Part shown: positions 44,321 to 54,593 of the stretch, piece by piece | Numbering within the stretch: the first letter of the stretch is position 1 | How the letters are laid out: each line of letters begins with the position of its first letter | Assembly (NCBI GenBank): GCA_002205965.3 | Contig: NADL03000757.1 | Location: forward strand, 124,001 to 188,000 | Source of the DNA: Kappaphycus alvarezii | Taxonomy: Eukaryota > Rhodophyta > Florideophyceae > Gigartinales > Solieriaceae | Length of the DNA stretch: 64,000 bases | Reading direction: 5' to 3' | Notes under the pieces: model-generated | What the model was told of the DNA's origin: nothing | Seen by the model: the letters and a program-made list of their open reading frames with translations, nothing else | The model's database searches: none | Program-made: the position numbers and the translations under genes

Positions 44321-45097
44321 AGAGTTTAGCCTCCCTATTCAAACCTAATCGTTTTGGGTTTGCTACTACTAGTACCGGTTTGTGCGGGTACTGGAAGGGG
44401 TTATTTATTTTGATTTTTTGTTTTGATTTTGTTCCTTTTTTGTTCCTTTTTAAATCTATTTAACCCTCGTTCGTTTCCTACCGCTACCAATTAAACCTGC
44501 CAACCATTCCCTCTGACTCAATCCTTAGCAGCCGTGGTGGTCTCTCTGCGTCCTTGGTGGCTCCGCAGACCTTCGACCACCCCTTCGAGTACCAGAAAGG
44601 TTTAAATTTTAGCAGTCTCTGAGGGTAGTGCCCCCTTGAACTTCGAGCTAAGAACCGAAAGTCCAAAGAGAAAAGAGACACCTACAGTATAATGGGTATT
44701 GCCCCTTTGAACTTCGGTATGCACACCGTAAGTCCAAGGAGACAAGGGACGCCACTGCTTTGAGGATAACAGACAGGAAAAGGCAAGGTGGTGATTGTGA
44801 TAGTGTTTGGGATGTTGAGATGTTGGAGTTTTGGGGTGTTTTATTCCTCCGGCCGGTTGAGGCTCTTACCCCAGTCGACCAGCCTTTATATAGAGATTCG
44901 CAACTCTGAAAATGCACAAATTGGTACTAAATTCCTAGCAAAACACAAAAATCAGCCCTTACACTCCCCTAATTGCCCGTTTTCAGACTCCTCGTACTGT
45001 ACAGTACTGTTGTGCAGTGCACGCTACTTGTGGCTCAGAGCCATGCAAAGTACTGTACATGGCTCTCGTATCCCAAATTTGTGGCCATGTGCAGTAC
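44321..45097. other. Intergenic sequence with a tandem repeat and GTAC palindromes
   Basis: Two imperfect about 75-bp units (about 44600-44675 and 44680-44755) each contain TTGAACTTCG and AAGTCCAA. A TATA-like TCTATATAAAGGC lies on the minus strand at about 44895-44883. GTAC palindromes lie at 44995-45009 and 45050-45058. Confidence 0.4.
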
Positions 45098-45332
45098 TTT
45101 TGGAGATCAATTAGTACGTGGCATGTACACGTGTGCTACAAGCGAAGTGCAGTAACACGTAAAGTAGTATTCTGTCAGCAACGTACCTAGTTTGCATTTG
45201 TTTTGCATTTAGTGCCCCTCCACGGTCTATATAAAGTGCCCCTGACCTGGTCTCCATGTCCAGAGAGGCATCAGTGCTCGTGTGACAAGCAATCTGATCC
45301 GTGATTTACAGCTTTATCAGTAAGCTGTAACA
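45098..45332 (+). repeat. 5' LTR of the plus-strand Gypsy element
   Basis: This 235-bp block aligns over its whole length with 54594-54838. It contains a TATA box (TCTATATAAAGTG, 45226-45238) and ends in AAGCTGTAACA. GTAC precedes it. Confidence 0.85.
45226..45238 (+). promoter_or_regulatory. TATA box in the Gypsy 5' LTR
   Basis: TCTATATAAAGTG is present here; the 3' LTR has TCTATGTAAAGTG at the same place. Confidence 0.7.
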
Positions 45333-45700
45333 TAAAATCGATTTTACCAGCACGACTACCCGAGCTATTCATTGCGAGGGTGCAATCAAGGTACGAGAGT
45401 CTTCAGAATCTGGCACTTCATCCAACGTCCGAGTCAAGGCCAGCCTTATTAGAAGAAACCATCTGCTTGGTGCGTCCGTGAATGGCAATTCTCGGATTCA
45501 CGGGATCCAGACTTCTCGCAGGCACGTCAAACAAGGGAAATCAGTTGATAATAAGGCAGAAGAATCCCGGAAAGAAGATTTTTGCGCACGAGGCGATCAT
45601 TTGCTGATTCAAGAGGAGACGTCCTCGGAAAAAGTCGAAGTCAGAACCAGGGTCGCAACCTGCTGACTGATAAAGTCAAATTTCGCCTAAAGAAAGAAGC

Positions 45701-46857
45701 ATGGTTCGCCCGGGAACAAGAGCAAACACACATTCAGGAATGCCGGACCAAGATCAGGAAGGTGCTGAGCTTCAGCCAGGAGATTTGATTCCTCAAGACT
45801 CAGTTATGCATCACGGAGAGGTGGAAATCAAAGGCGAAGCCACGCCACATGACAGTTAGTGCACTGTTAAGGTAATGGAGGAACTCCGTGGGGCGGTCAA
45901 TAGCATTTCGACCGTAATGAAGGAGATGGTTCAGCTTACCAGTAAGTTCGAACAGGTAAAAGAGTTTCCGAGAAGTCATTCTGCCGAAGACAACGCAGAA
46001 GAGGCCCATACGGAGATTACGGCCGAAGAAGATGAGGGCGGTATTGATTCAAAGAAGGATTCCCGCGGCACCTATCCTGTATACGTAGCCCACAAAATAT
46101 ACAAAAGCTCTCTCGAAAACTCTGGCTGTCGTAAGGCCGAAGACGGCTGTTTCTTCGATGCTAAATGAACTTGTTACCGCCTGTTGAAGGACTTCCCAAT
46201 TCAGGAGAGTGACGAGAAGCGCCTTCTGTCTTGTGCCTTCGAAAGAGATGCGCCTAGAGTCTTCGAGAGTGTGGCGAGTGTACACTGGAATGCCAACGCC
46301 GGTGGGCTCTGGAACCACTTGGAGGCTAGACTGTGCAACAAGCTCAGCTGAGTGCATTGCAAGACAATTTATTAAATATAAAATGGAATCGGAAATATGA
46401 AACTGTGTCCGCTTTCGGAGAACGCTTAAGGTCTGCTTCCATGAATCTGCAGATCCCAATCTCAGACGAAATCATGGTGAAACGCTTTAAATCAAGTCTG
46501 CCCGCCAGTCTCCAGGTGCATGCAATTCTGGTATCAGGGGATTAAGACACCGTGGTGAGTACCATTTCTAGGCTTGCGGCAGTACGTCAGTCTGCGAGTC
46601 GGGAAAGTGTCCGGCAAATCCAAGAGCCAGCCAAGCCATACAGGGGAGTCCCGCGTGAGGAAGATGGGTATAAATACCCTAAAGTAACCAGCTATTCATG
46701 CCACGGAAAGTTCCATATGGATAGGGACTGTTGGAAGAAGAAGAATGATGTGATGCCGCGCTATCCTGGTAAAGTCCCACAGGGGAAGGCTCGGGGGGTC
46801 CGAAGCCCCAGGTTGAGAACTAAAGCCTCCACTGGAGGTGGTAAAAAACAAGCGTGA
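45701..46857 (+). pseudogene. Gypsy Gag
   Basis: The gene starts at the ATG at 45701. In one frame it runs through a spacer and a helical coiled segment (VMEELRGAVNSISTVMKEMV), with a TAG at about 45858 and a TGA at 46166-46168. After a shift near 46.34 kb it continues as the capsid (LNIKWNRKYETVSAFGERLR, MNLQIPISDEIMVKRFKSSL), a TAA at 46543, and a basic tail. The zinc knuckle YSCHGKFHMDRDCW lies at about 46693-46730; its first Cys is replaced by Ser. Domain order and position behind the LTR fix the identity. It is not translatable as it stands. Confidence 0.7.
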
Positions 46858-46897
46858 GGGTGTTAGAGCTTGTCGGGAGCCGATTTGGTGGCAGGGG

Positions 46898-47202
46898 ATG
46901 GTTGACGATGAAGCGGTGGCAGTCCCAGTCAAGATATTTGGGGAGGATATTCAGGCACCAGTAGATACAGGAGCTTCATCAATCTGAGTGGACTTGAAGT
47001 GGTTCCAGGATAATGGGGGATGTTGCATCCAACGGATGGTAGAGATCGTGCGGTGGATGGTCGGGGTATTGAAGTCAAAGGGGAAGGTTCACCCAACTTC
47101 CGGACAACCTGTTGATAGGGCGGCCGTTCTTGCGAAAGCACAAGCTTCCGCTAGACTTGGGAACGGATTCAGCGTCCATATTGTATCATGGGAAGAGGGC
47201 TA
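46898..47202 (+). pseudogene. Gypsy aspartic protease
   Basis: VPVKIFGEDIQAPVDTGASS holds the active-site DTGAS (46964-46978), immediately followed by a TGA. The rest of the domain (FQDNGGCCIQRMVEIVRW and on) is partly frameshifted. It lies between Gag and RT as in Gypsy pol. Confidence 0.7.
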
Positions 47203-47214
47203 AGGGTCCGCTAA

Positions 47215-48051
47215 CCACACAGGAAGAGCAAAGAGGATTCGAGCATGAGACAATTCAGGCGGTCATTGAGGATCATGAAGTGGACAACGCCATAGCGTCA
47301 ATGAGCCTTTCCGAGTTTTCTTCAAGCAAGGAGATGCGAGGTAAGCTTCGTAACCTTTTGTGGGAGCTTCGGCATATTTTCAAGGGCTTTGGGAAATTTT
47401 AGGCATACAGCACAGGATTTCCCTGAAACACAACGTGGAGCAAGTCTGTGCCACGATGCGGAGGCGATCACCCAAATAGGAAGAGATGGAGCGCCTTTCA
47501 ATAAGGAAGCTTATTGACCTTGGGGTTCTAGAGCCGTCAGTATCCCCTTGGGCTACGAATAATGTGTTTGTGAAGAAAAAGGATTCACGAATTCGGGTTA
47601 TATCCGATTTCCGACGCCTAAATGATCTCACCATCACAGACTCTTACCCAATGGAGAACATGCGAGAGATCTTGGACTGGTTGGGCGGTAAGAAGATTTT
47701 CTCAGTCTTTGACCTTAAGTATGGCTTCTACCAGGTCCCTTTACAATCTGATTCCAAGCCATTTACGGCGGTGCGAACAATGCCAGGGATATATCAATAC
47801 ACCCGACTGCCTATGGGGTTGAAAAACGCTCCTGAAACTTTCCAACTGGTAGTCAACAACATCTCTTGGGGGATCGGAAACGGAGAGATGTATTGGTCTT
47901 CCTAGATAATACAAGCATCGGAACTGGCACTGAGGAGGATCATCTCGATTCCTTAGGTTCCATATTGGATACTCTGCTCAAGGCGGGTGTGAGACTCAAA
48001 TTATCCAAGTGCTCCTTTGCCGTTCGAGAGCGGAATTTTTGGGCCATGTAG
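47215..48051 (+). pseudogene. Gypsy reverse transcriptase, catalytic Asp lost
   Basis: The frame 47486-47905 holds the RT fingers and palm (ERLSIRKLIDLGVLEPSVSP, SRIRVISDFRRLNDLTITDS, FSVFDLKYGFYQVPLQSDS with the first catalytic Asp, TRLPMGLKNAPETFQ). The catalytic loop lies one frame over at 47899-47910 and reads FLDN, where active enzymes have (Y/F)(L/V/I)DD. That substitution plus the shift and an upstream TAG make this copy inactive. It belongs to the Metaviridae-type element spanning 45.1-54.8 kb. Confidence 0.85.
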
Positions 48052-48665
48052 TGGACGAAGAAGGGTTGAGGCCTTCCGACAAGCACATTGAGGCTATCAG
48101 GAACCTGGTAGAGCCGGCATCAGGGGATGAACTAATGAGGTTTCTAGGGCTCTTGAACTTCTTCGCTGCATTCGTCGACCATTTTGCGGACAAAGTCGCC
48201 CCACTCTATGAAGTCCTCAAGGGAACGGGTTTTTCCAAGAAAAAGCGGCATGGGGAGCAACTAATTATACCAGACTGGGCAGATAAATGGGGTGTTGCGC
48301 AGGAAAAGGCCTGGAAAATATTGAAGGATGCCTTCAGTAAGCCAGAGGTCTTGGCTGCGCCTATCCGGGAAGCTGAAAAAAGGGTGATGACAGATGCCAG
48401 CTCATACGGACTCAGTGGAGTTTTGCTTCAAGCCGATGAGACGGGTCGATGGCGTCCCATCTCGTTTGCCAGAAGAACCCTTCGGAAATCGGAAAAAAAA
48501 CTATGCACACACGAAGAAAGAGTGCTTGGCAATGGTGTGTGCCTTGCAAAAATGGGGCACTATCTGCATGGAGAATCTTTCACGGTAGTTACAGACCATT
48601 TGTCACTGAAATGGTTGCTTAACTTTAAAGAGCCTCGGGAGAAGTTGGCCAGGTGGGTCATTTAA
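48009..48665 (+). pseudogene. Gypsy RT thumb and RNase H domain
   Basis: This 218-codon frame runs from the RT connection (FLGHVVDEEGLRPSDKHIEA, FLGLLNFFAAFVDHFADKVA) into RNase H. The latter shows VMTDASSYGLSGVLLQADE, RPISFARRTLRKSEKK and VVTDHLSLKWLLNFKEPREK, with the catalytic Asp residues kept. A TAA follows ARWVI at 48663-48665, where the family continues into the tether. Confidence 0.85.
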
Positions 48666-49027
48666 ATTCAGGATTTTGACTTCAAGATAGATCACCGTAA
48701 CGGACCGGAGCTAGTGGTCCCAAACACCGTGAGCCGGGACGCAGTCCCAAAGCCCCTATGCCGGAAGTGCTACGGAAAAACTGATTCCAAGAGTTTGAAG
48801 CGGTGTAGTGAGGAGGAAGGGGACGAAGACATATCTAGAATTGTAGCAGAACCTCAGTGCGGAACATTAGAGCAAGACCAAGAACAGTACCCGCCAGATA
48901 AACAAAGATTGCGGGTGACGCAGACCGCAGAATTTGGGATCTGCAGGCTTACGTACGATCATAAGATAAGTTCTTGGTGGATGAAGACGGGGTTCTGCGA
49001 TACTCCGGAAGAGATGAGCTTCCCATT
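48666..49027 (+). pseudogene. Gypsy pol tether region
   Basis: The tether between RNase H and integrase reads QDFDFKIDHRNGPELVVPNT then a polar linker, ending at the zinc-binding domain. Several frame changes occur here. Confidence 0.5.
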
Positions 49028-49683
49028 GTGATGCCAAAATCATTAGTGCTTTATGTCCTTAAATGGGTCCATGGTTCACAAATGCATGAGCACTACGGTC
49101 TCCGACGGACGATCTGCAAGTTGCTTACTCGATATTACTGGAAGGGTATGCAGCGTGATGCGGCTGCGTTCTTGAGGAACTGTTTACATTGTACAGTGGC
49201 GCGGTGGGTAATCTAGCCCGACAGGCTCCTTTGGAGGTAGTCCATCCGAAACGAAGGTTTCAGCAGGTCGCTTTTGACATCCAGACGATCACTCCACGCA
49301 CGGCAAGCGGTAACATCAAAGTTCTGGCAATAATTGATGTCTTCACAAGATTTGTAAGGGCTAAGTCCATACCGGATGAAAGATCTGAAACTATTTCGAG
49401 AGAGCTCATCGACGAACGGATTTCGATATTCAGCCCGATGGAGACCTTGATGTCGGATGGGGGTCCAAACTCGACTGGATCGGTGGTGAGAAGTCTGACT
49501 GATTCCTTGGGCATCGGTAGAATGCAAGCATATCCGTTTCATCCACAAGCGAATGGCATAGTAGAGAGATGGAACCGTACACTTATCAAAGACTCTGCGA
49601 GTTTTATGGCCACTGGACGGAATATTGGGATGAACACGTCACTTTATCATTTTTCCGGTAGAATACTGGCGTGTGCGCAGTGA
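48974..49683 (+). pseudogene. Gypsy integrase: zinc-binding and catalytic core
   Basis: The HHCC zinc module reads WVHGSQMHEHYGLRRT, then YYWKGMQRDAAAF and NCLHC. The core follows in the next frame from about 49189, with VAFDIQTITP (first Asp), LMSDGGPNSTGS (second Asp) and HPQANGIVERWNRTL (Glu). All three catalytic residues are kept and the core is open for 164 codons. A frameshift separates the zinc module from the core, and a TGA ends the core frame at 49681-49683. Confidence 0.85.
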
Positions 49684-49742
49684 CTGTTATCACGCCGTAC
49701 AAGATAATGTTTAGGGTTGAAGTATTCTAGTCCTGGAGCGAA

Positions 49743-50263
49743 GTGGAAACAGCCTGCTTCGAAGACGAGCTGGAGGATCTTCCCAGACGCTTAAAACTTC
49801 TTCACCGCCGCTTACGTGCCGGAGGTAGGAGTGCAAGGTCCAGAGCTAAGAGAGAATATGACAAACGGGTCAATCCTATCGAGTTTAAGGAGGGCGATCG
49901 TGTCTTGCTATGGTCGGTAGAATTGAGCAAAGCCGAAGAGATAATGTCATCAAGCCCTGTATTGGACCGTATAGGATCAAGAAAAGGCTAGGAAGAGTTG
50001 GATATATCTTGGAGTCGGAGGTAGGGGGTAAGTTAGCCAGGTCACACGACAACAGGCTGCGAAGAATTGGAGATCAAGTTGCAGAAACTGGAAGTCCGGT
50101 CGATGGTGTGTTCCCGGATTCTTTACGAACGGTGAAGAAAATACCGGGAGAAGAGACAAGGAGGAATGAGAAGGGGGATGAATTAGAGCGTCATTTCAAG
50201 GAACAACTTTCCGGAAGAAGGTCGCCGGGATGGACCGCGAAAAGTGAGTTACGGGTGAATTAG
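49743..50263 (+). pseudogene. Gypsy integrase C-terminal (GPY/F) part
   Basis: SRAKREYDKRVNPIEFKEGD is followed in the next frame by PCIGPYRIKKRLGRVGYILE and RSHDNRLRRI, the GPY/F module that ends Gypsy integrases. The frame ends in a 77-bp tandem duplication. Confidence 0.7.
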
Positions 50264-50333
50264 AGCGTCATTTCAAGGAACAACTTTCGGGAAGAAGGTT
50301 ACCGAGATGGACCGCGAAAATTTAGTTACCGCA
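50180..50333 (+). repeat. 77-bp tandem duplication at the end of pol
   Basis: GAATTAGAGCGTCATTTCAA and the following sequence occur at 50180 and again at 50257 with a few substitutions. Confidence 0.8.
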
Positions 50334-50334
50334 A

Positions 50335-51110
50335 GTGGTGGTTCGTTTGTATGATAGCTGTGTAGCCAAAATGGTTGATAACCTGCTCACACAGGACTGG
50401 CCGGACTCCTTCTGGGAGACTACGCTACAAGCCTGGGACACTCTTCAGGAGTCGGAATCCAGGCCCCTACAGACCCAGTACGTGGGACGCGATTTCATCG
50501 CTAACCACATCTTGCGCGTACCAAGATGGGCCAGGTACCCCTGCATCATTGCAAAAATTACTAGGTGTCGGACACTCGGCCCCAGCGACCCGCTGGGTAG
50601 GACGTGGTTTCAGCTGCCTGCCTCATCCCTGTACGCACGGAATGGGTACAAATGATCCCTACGAGACGTCCAAGGAAGCTACTAGCGGAAGCCCGTTTTC
50701 ACCGTTAGCCAAGCCGGTCTCTCGCAAGAAATTGCGCGGCCAGTTCCAGTCAAGACAAATACTGCATGCCACGACACCCTGTCTACCGGAAATACTCGCT
50801 TGCACTCACCGTTATCCGCCTCTAAGGACAGGTCGAGGCAGCATAGCAGTACGACCGCTAATAGTTCAAGTTGCCGGGCTCGCGTCCGCGATAAAATCGC
50901 ATCAACCGCTCGTCATCCAAGCCTTGCTGAAACTGATGGTACGGAAGCACCGACGGGAGGGAGTACTTGCTAATGCAGAACGCCGGAGGTATGCTTACAG
51001 TAGGCCACGGTTACCGGGCCTCAACGGTTACTGTGCCCGGGCCTCAATGGTTACTGTACCCGGGCCTTAATCGGTGCTGTAGGTTGTGCCACTGTAAGAG
51101 GGCCCACTGT
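50335..51110 (+). other. Unassigned open frames after Gypsy pol
   Basis: Two overlapping frames (50335-50655 and 50375-51070) are open for long stretches. The first encodes DWPDSFWETTLQAWDTLQES and a Trp/Arg-containing continuation. I recognise no family. The stretch ends in a threefold about 23-bp repeat (51014-51082). Confidence 0.3.
51014..51082 (+). repeat. Threefold about 23-bp tandem repeat
   Basis: Each unit is close to CCGGGCCTCAAYGGTTACTGT; three imperfect copies. Confidence 0.7.
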
Positions 51111-51483
51111 AAGGCATTTCTCTCTCGATGGGCGTAGTTCCGCCCTCATTCGAGTGAAGTGGTTGAGCGACGAGGTTGAGAGCCGAAGGGGTAGACTGGG
51201 AAGTTGCAGGATAGTGAAGAGGTCAAAGAAGCGAGCGCATCGTGTAGCTCTTGCGACTCAGGAGAATGCGGGAGCCCAGAATTTTCGTTGCAAAGGATGC
51301 AGATGGAGCACAGCCCGCTGCTCGAAGCAAAGCGGAAGTAGAAAGCAAACTAGGCATCCCCAGTACAACGACAGCGGCAACACCTGCAGTTGGGTGGGGA
51401 GAGTTCGCTGATGCCGGGCCAGGCTCGAAAACACCGCGGCAGGTCTCTTGTACACAATGCAAACATGCTTCGGTGGTGTTCGC

Positions 51484-52437
51484 TCATGCCTTCTCCGGCG
51501 CCAAGTGAGGTTGTATCAAGTCCCAATGCTTTTCACAGTAGCACAGGTGACCGCGCGTCTTTGAGTGCGGCGTTTCAATGTACATCTTCATGTGAGGCTT
51601 TGGCCCAAACTTCCGATTGCAACGTGTGCACGTCCATATTTCTCTCGCCACGAAGTGTATGGCAATGTGTTGCCTGCAGAAGTCCACTTGATAGGAGGCC
51701 GCTTGACGGTCCTGACAAGGGTAGTCTCGTCTTATAATATGCTTTGACGACAGGTGCCCCTTCTGAATGTACCGCAGCGGCAACACACTCCTGCAAATCA
51801 GGGAGGATAGCCCGGGCAGCGTCGCTACGGAGGTTGAGGATTCCCCTCAAGGCTTTCCGGACGTCACGTTCGCGTTAACAAGTGACGCGACGGATTGCTG
51901 TTGGGATGGTTGGAGTGACGTTGAGGGACTAGCAGCACAAGCGGAGGGAAGGGAACGCGGAGGGAACTGGCCACCATGAGTGAAAGTAGCAATTTGCTTC
52001 GCTTCGGCTGAGTGAAATCGGGAATGCACATTTGAGTAGACGTGGACCTCTCCCATACACTGCATCCAACTAAGTCAAAAGGCGTTCCGGCGGTTGACTC
52101 CCTTCCCCGCTTGTGTTCCGTCCCAAACGGCCAAAGGGATGAGACTGACCGTCAACAGAGTTCCGCCCTGGCCGTAACATCGGAAACGCCGAATGCAATG
52201 ACGTCCCTTGTAGCATAACCTGAGGGTGTAGTATTGCTTCAGGCGGCGCTCCATAAGACTCTTGAGCGAAGGGTTGCGGTACCTGTAGCAGAGAGGGTGG
52301 TGGATTGTGTCGGGACGAAAAAGGTCCTGTTCGCCTCTTGAAATCCGTCCTTGACCAATCGTCCTACCTTTGTCTTCCCAAAACAAATTCTGAATATCTT
52401 TTTCCTTTATGAATCCAAATTCACTATACAACTCCAT
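51484..52437 (-). pseudogene. 318-codon frame with two in-frame TGA codons, zinc-finger-like
   Basis: From an ATG at 52437 one minus-strand frame is open to 51484 except for TGA at 52077-52075 and 51849-51847. The N-terminal part is basic and aromatic (RNPSLKSLMERRLKQYYTLR, LCYKGRHCIRRFRCYG). The C-terminal part has paired Cys and His (YPC, FCRQH, then CTRCNRKFGPKPH with a second His nine residues on), compatible with zinc binding. A TATA-like GCTTTATAAAA lies about 95 bases upstream on the same strand (52540-52530). I recognise no family. It is divergent from the acidic gene at 52.75 kb and lies between pol and the 3' LTR of the large Gypsy element. Either a decayed gene with two nonsense mutations, or a recoded one, which is less likely. 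Confidence 0.45.
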
Positions 52438-52749
52438 TTTCTATTTTATGTTTGAATATTTGGTCCTCCCCCTTCAAAGAGACGCCTTTCAATTCGTGGT
52501 CAATTCGCCTCCCAAATTCGGTTCCGATATTTTATAAAGCATATTTTTATGATGCCCCCGAATTTATGCAAATCCAAGGCCGAAGTATCGCCTTTTTTTG
52601 ACCAAGACCATGATGATTACCAAAGACATGCCCCTATTTAAAGTGCTATAGCATTGTCGCTGAAGCATCACTCCTTCCACCAACAATTTGATAAGCTGAT
52701 TACCCTTTCTGTCAACATCCGCAACCCCGCTCACCCCTTTTCCAGAAAT
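52438..52749. promoter_or_regulatory. Divergent promoter region with two TATA boxes
   Basis: TATA-like elements face outward: GCTTTATAAAA for the minus-strand gene (52540-52530) and CTATTTAAAG for the plus-strand gene (52634-52643). They lie in a 312-bp AT-richer gap between the two start codons. Confidence 0.45.
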
Positions 52750-53333
52750 ATGACGTCAAATCGCCCCTCTGTCCCTATCTTTAAAAACCGCCATTCCCGT
52801 CCCATCAATGGCCTCCGTCTCGCCGCCTACGGACAACCGATGCCGACGACTACATCCGGCGGCAAACTAAGAAGAAAATAATCGAGTTCGTTCGCCGCCT
52901 CTTCATAGAAGAAGAGGCGAGGGAGGTAAGTGAGGATGAGAATGAGAAAGTCGAGGAGGAGAGCGGGGAGTCCTTCGAGGAATGGTTAGCCCCTGAGCTA
53001 GTGTACGAGACTCAGGAGAAGGATGGGGAGGAAGAGGAGGAGACGAAGGAAGAGGAGGAAGAGGAGGAGGAGGAGGAAGAGGAGGAAGAGGAGGAGGAGG
53101 AGGAAGAGGAGGATGATGAGGACGAGGATGAGGACGAGGTGGATGAGGGAACAAAGGGCATGGAAAGTGTTGGACTGGTGGGGCCTGGACTGGAGAGTAT
53201 GGAACAAGTGGTGCCGACGCTGGAACTGGATGGAGATATCTTTAGTAGTTTAGATATCTACCAGGAGGGAATAGAGAGCTATGAGCCGTTCGCAGATATT
53301 TGTGGGACTGCTTGGACAGCATGGATATTTTAA
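52750..53333 (+). pseudogene. Acidic poly-Glu protein gene, one frameshift
   Basis: The ATG at 52750 opens a frame with MTSNRPSVPIFKNRHSRPIN and GLRLAAYG. Near 52838 the coding continues one frame over as DADDYIRRQTKKKIIEFVRR then LFIEEEAREVSEDENEKVEE. A run of more than 20 Glu residues follows (53031-53110), and the end is ICGTAWTAWIF. A single extra or missing base would join the parts into a protein of about 195 residues. The basic N-terminal part followed by an acidic tract recalls chromatin- or nucleic-acid-associated proteins, but no domain is recognisable. It is divergent from the 318-codon gene and lies inside the Gypsy LTR pair. Confidence 0.4.
53031..53112 (+). repeat. GAG/GGA purine microsatellite
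   Basis: A trinucleotide run of GAG and GAA encodes the Glu tract of the acidic protein. Confidence 0.85.
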
Positions 53334-54066
53334 AGGAGTTGTGTTTGGATCTGATTTAGGGAATGGGAAATAAGAGGACCTCATTGATTGTTAGTTTCTT
53401 AAGTATCTTTTGTTTAGAGTTTATCATCCACACAAAATGTTTGTATGCATTTCCTGGTACCTTCTGTAGTTTTGTTCGGACTTTAGGGGTAGCCAAAAGT
53501 CTATATAAGCCGAGTAAACTGCTTCCTCATGGAGAGGTCAAGCAAGTTGGAAGGCAACTTCAAGCCAAGTACTGAGTAGTAGGGAGTTGAGAGTCAACTT
53601 CAGACCCAAGAAATCTTTTTCCTACGCTGGTCACAGAGCATCAGTGGTAAACCCTGCCCCTTCCATACTTGCTTGTCGACCTCTCAACTCTCTTCCATAT
53701 ACACTCCTTTTCGTTCGTTCAACTATACCATGGTAGCACTTTTGTCGCTTGCAACACCTCCTTCTTGGGGTAGTCGGTTCTGAATATCTCTTCTCCCGAC
53801 GATTTACCCCTATCAGATTGTTCGGCAACAATACCGATGTGTGTTGATGCAACAATCTTGGTTGGAATTTATTGACACACAATTGGCCGCCATAAGGACA
53901 AGGGTGCGACTTTTTGGAAATGTTGCCGGAGACCGTTTATGTTTCGAATTGGACAAGCTAGGAAAGGGTATCGAGAAGTGCGGAACGACGGGGCTGGGGC
54001 ATCTACGCCTATAAAACCAGCAGAGAAGCATGGGCAGGGTAGGGGCCACAACTGGTGGCAGGAATT
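53334..54066. other. Non-coding part of the large Gypsy element, two TATA-like boxes
   Basis: TCTATATAAGCC lies at about 53500-53511 and CCTATAAAACC at 54008-54018. Only short peptides follow the first. No family motif was seen. Confidence 0.35.
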
Positions 54067-54351
54067 ATGGAGAGAGTACAACAGGTAACAAGGCAGTCAG
54101 GGGAGGCGGTTGAGCTAGGAATGGACTTGGTCACGCTAATGGAAAATATGATGGGCTACGCCGCTGGTAGGGAGAATAACGAAGACCTTGGGCAAGTAAA
54201 GCAGGCTGCGCAGAACGCGTTGAAAGCAGGGGAAAAAGCGATGGAGGAGGCGATCAGGCTTGAGAAGGTGCTTCTGCGCACAGGTAACGCTGCTGGGTCG
54301 GTAGGGTGCGGGCGGAGGAAGAAGAAAAGGTTTTTTTTGTTAAAGAAGTGA
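54067..54351 (+). CDS. Small helical protein, 94 aa, hypothetical
   Basis: From the ATG at 54067 the frame encodes an Ala/Glu/Lys-rich, probably coiled-coil protein (QVKQAAQNALKAGEKAMEEA) with a C-terminal basic cluster (GRRKKKRFFLLKK). CCTATAAAACC lies 57 bases upstream (54008-54018), a plausible TATA box. An upstream ATG in another frame (54030) would give a short peptide. No family is recognised. It is the third coding-like unit between pol and the 3' LTR of the Gypsy element. Confidence 0.35.
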   Translation: MERVQQVTRQSGEAVELGMDLVTLMENMMGYAAGRENNEDLGQVKQAAQNALKAGEKAMEEAIRLEKVLLRTGNAAGSVGCGRRKKKRFFLLKK

Positions 54352-54593
54352 GGCGCAGGCAGCGTGGATAGTTCGCAGGAGAAATCGGGGTGGATGAGCT
54401 GCAGAGCGAGGAGTTGGCACTGCAGATGGAGAACGGGAGGAAATAGGGAGCTGCGGGAGGGATTTGCAAGATGGGACACTGGGCTTCGTGAGGAGCTATT
54501 TTTGATTTTTTGATTTTTTAAATTTGAAGTTGCCTCTTGTTTTAAGCTGATTTTCTTTGTTTTTATGTACGTGAGGAGCGAAAAAGGCACGAG

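Noticed and set aside
51484..52437. Selenoprotein call for the two-TGA frame
   Set aside because: No downstream stem-loop of SECIS type was recognised, and neighbouring element genes carry TAA and TAG stops as well, so decay is the simpler reading.
53023..53253. Arg-rich frame overlapping the Glu tract
   Set aside because: It is the shifted reading of the same purine microsatellite and carries no other signal.
53001..53333. Envelope-like protein after Gypsy pol
   Set aside because: The acidic protein has no signal peptide, membrane span or Cys pattern of an envelope protein.
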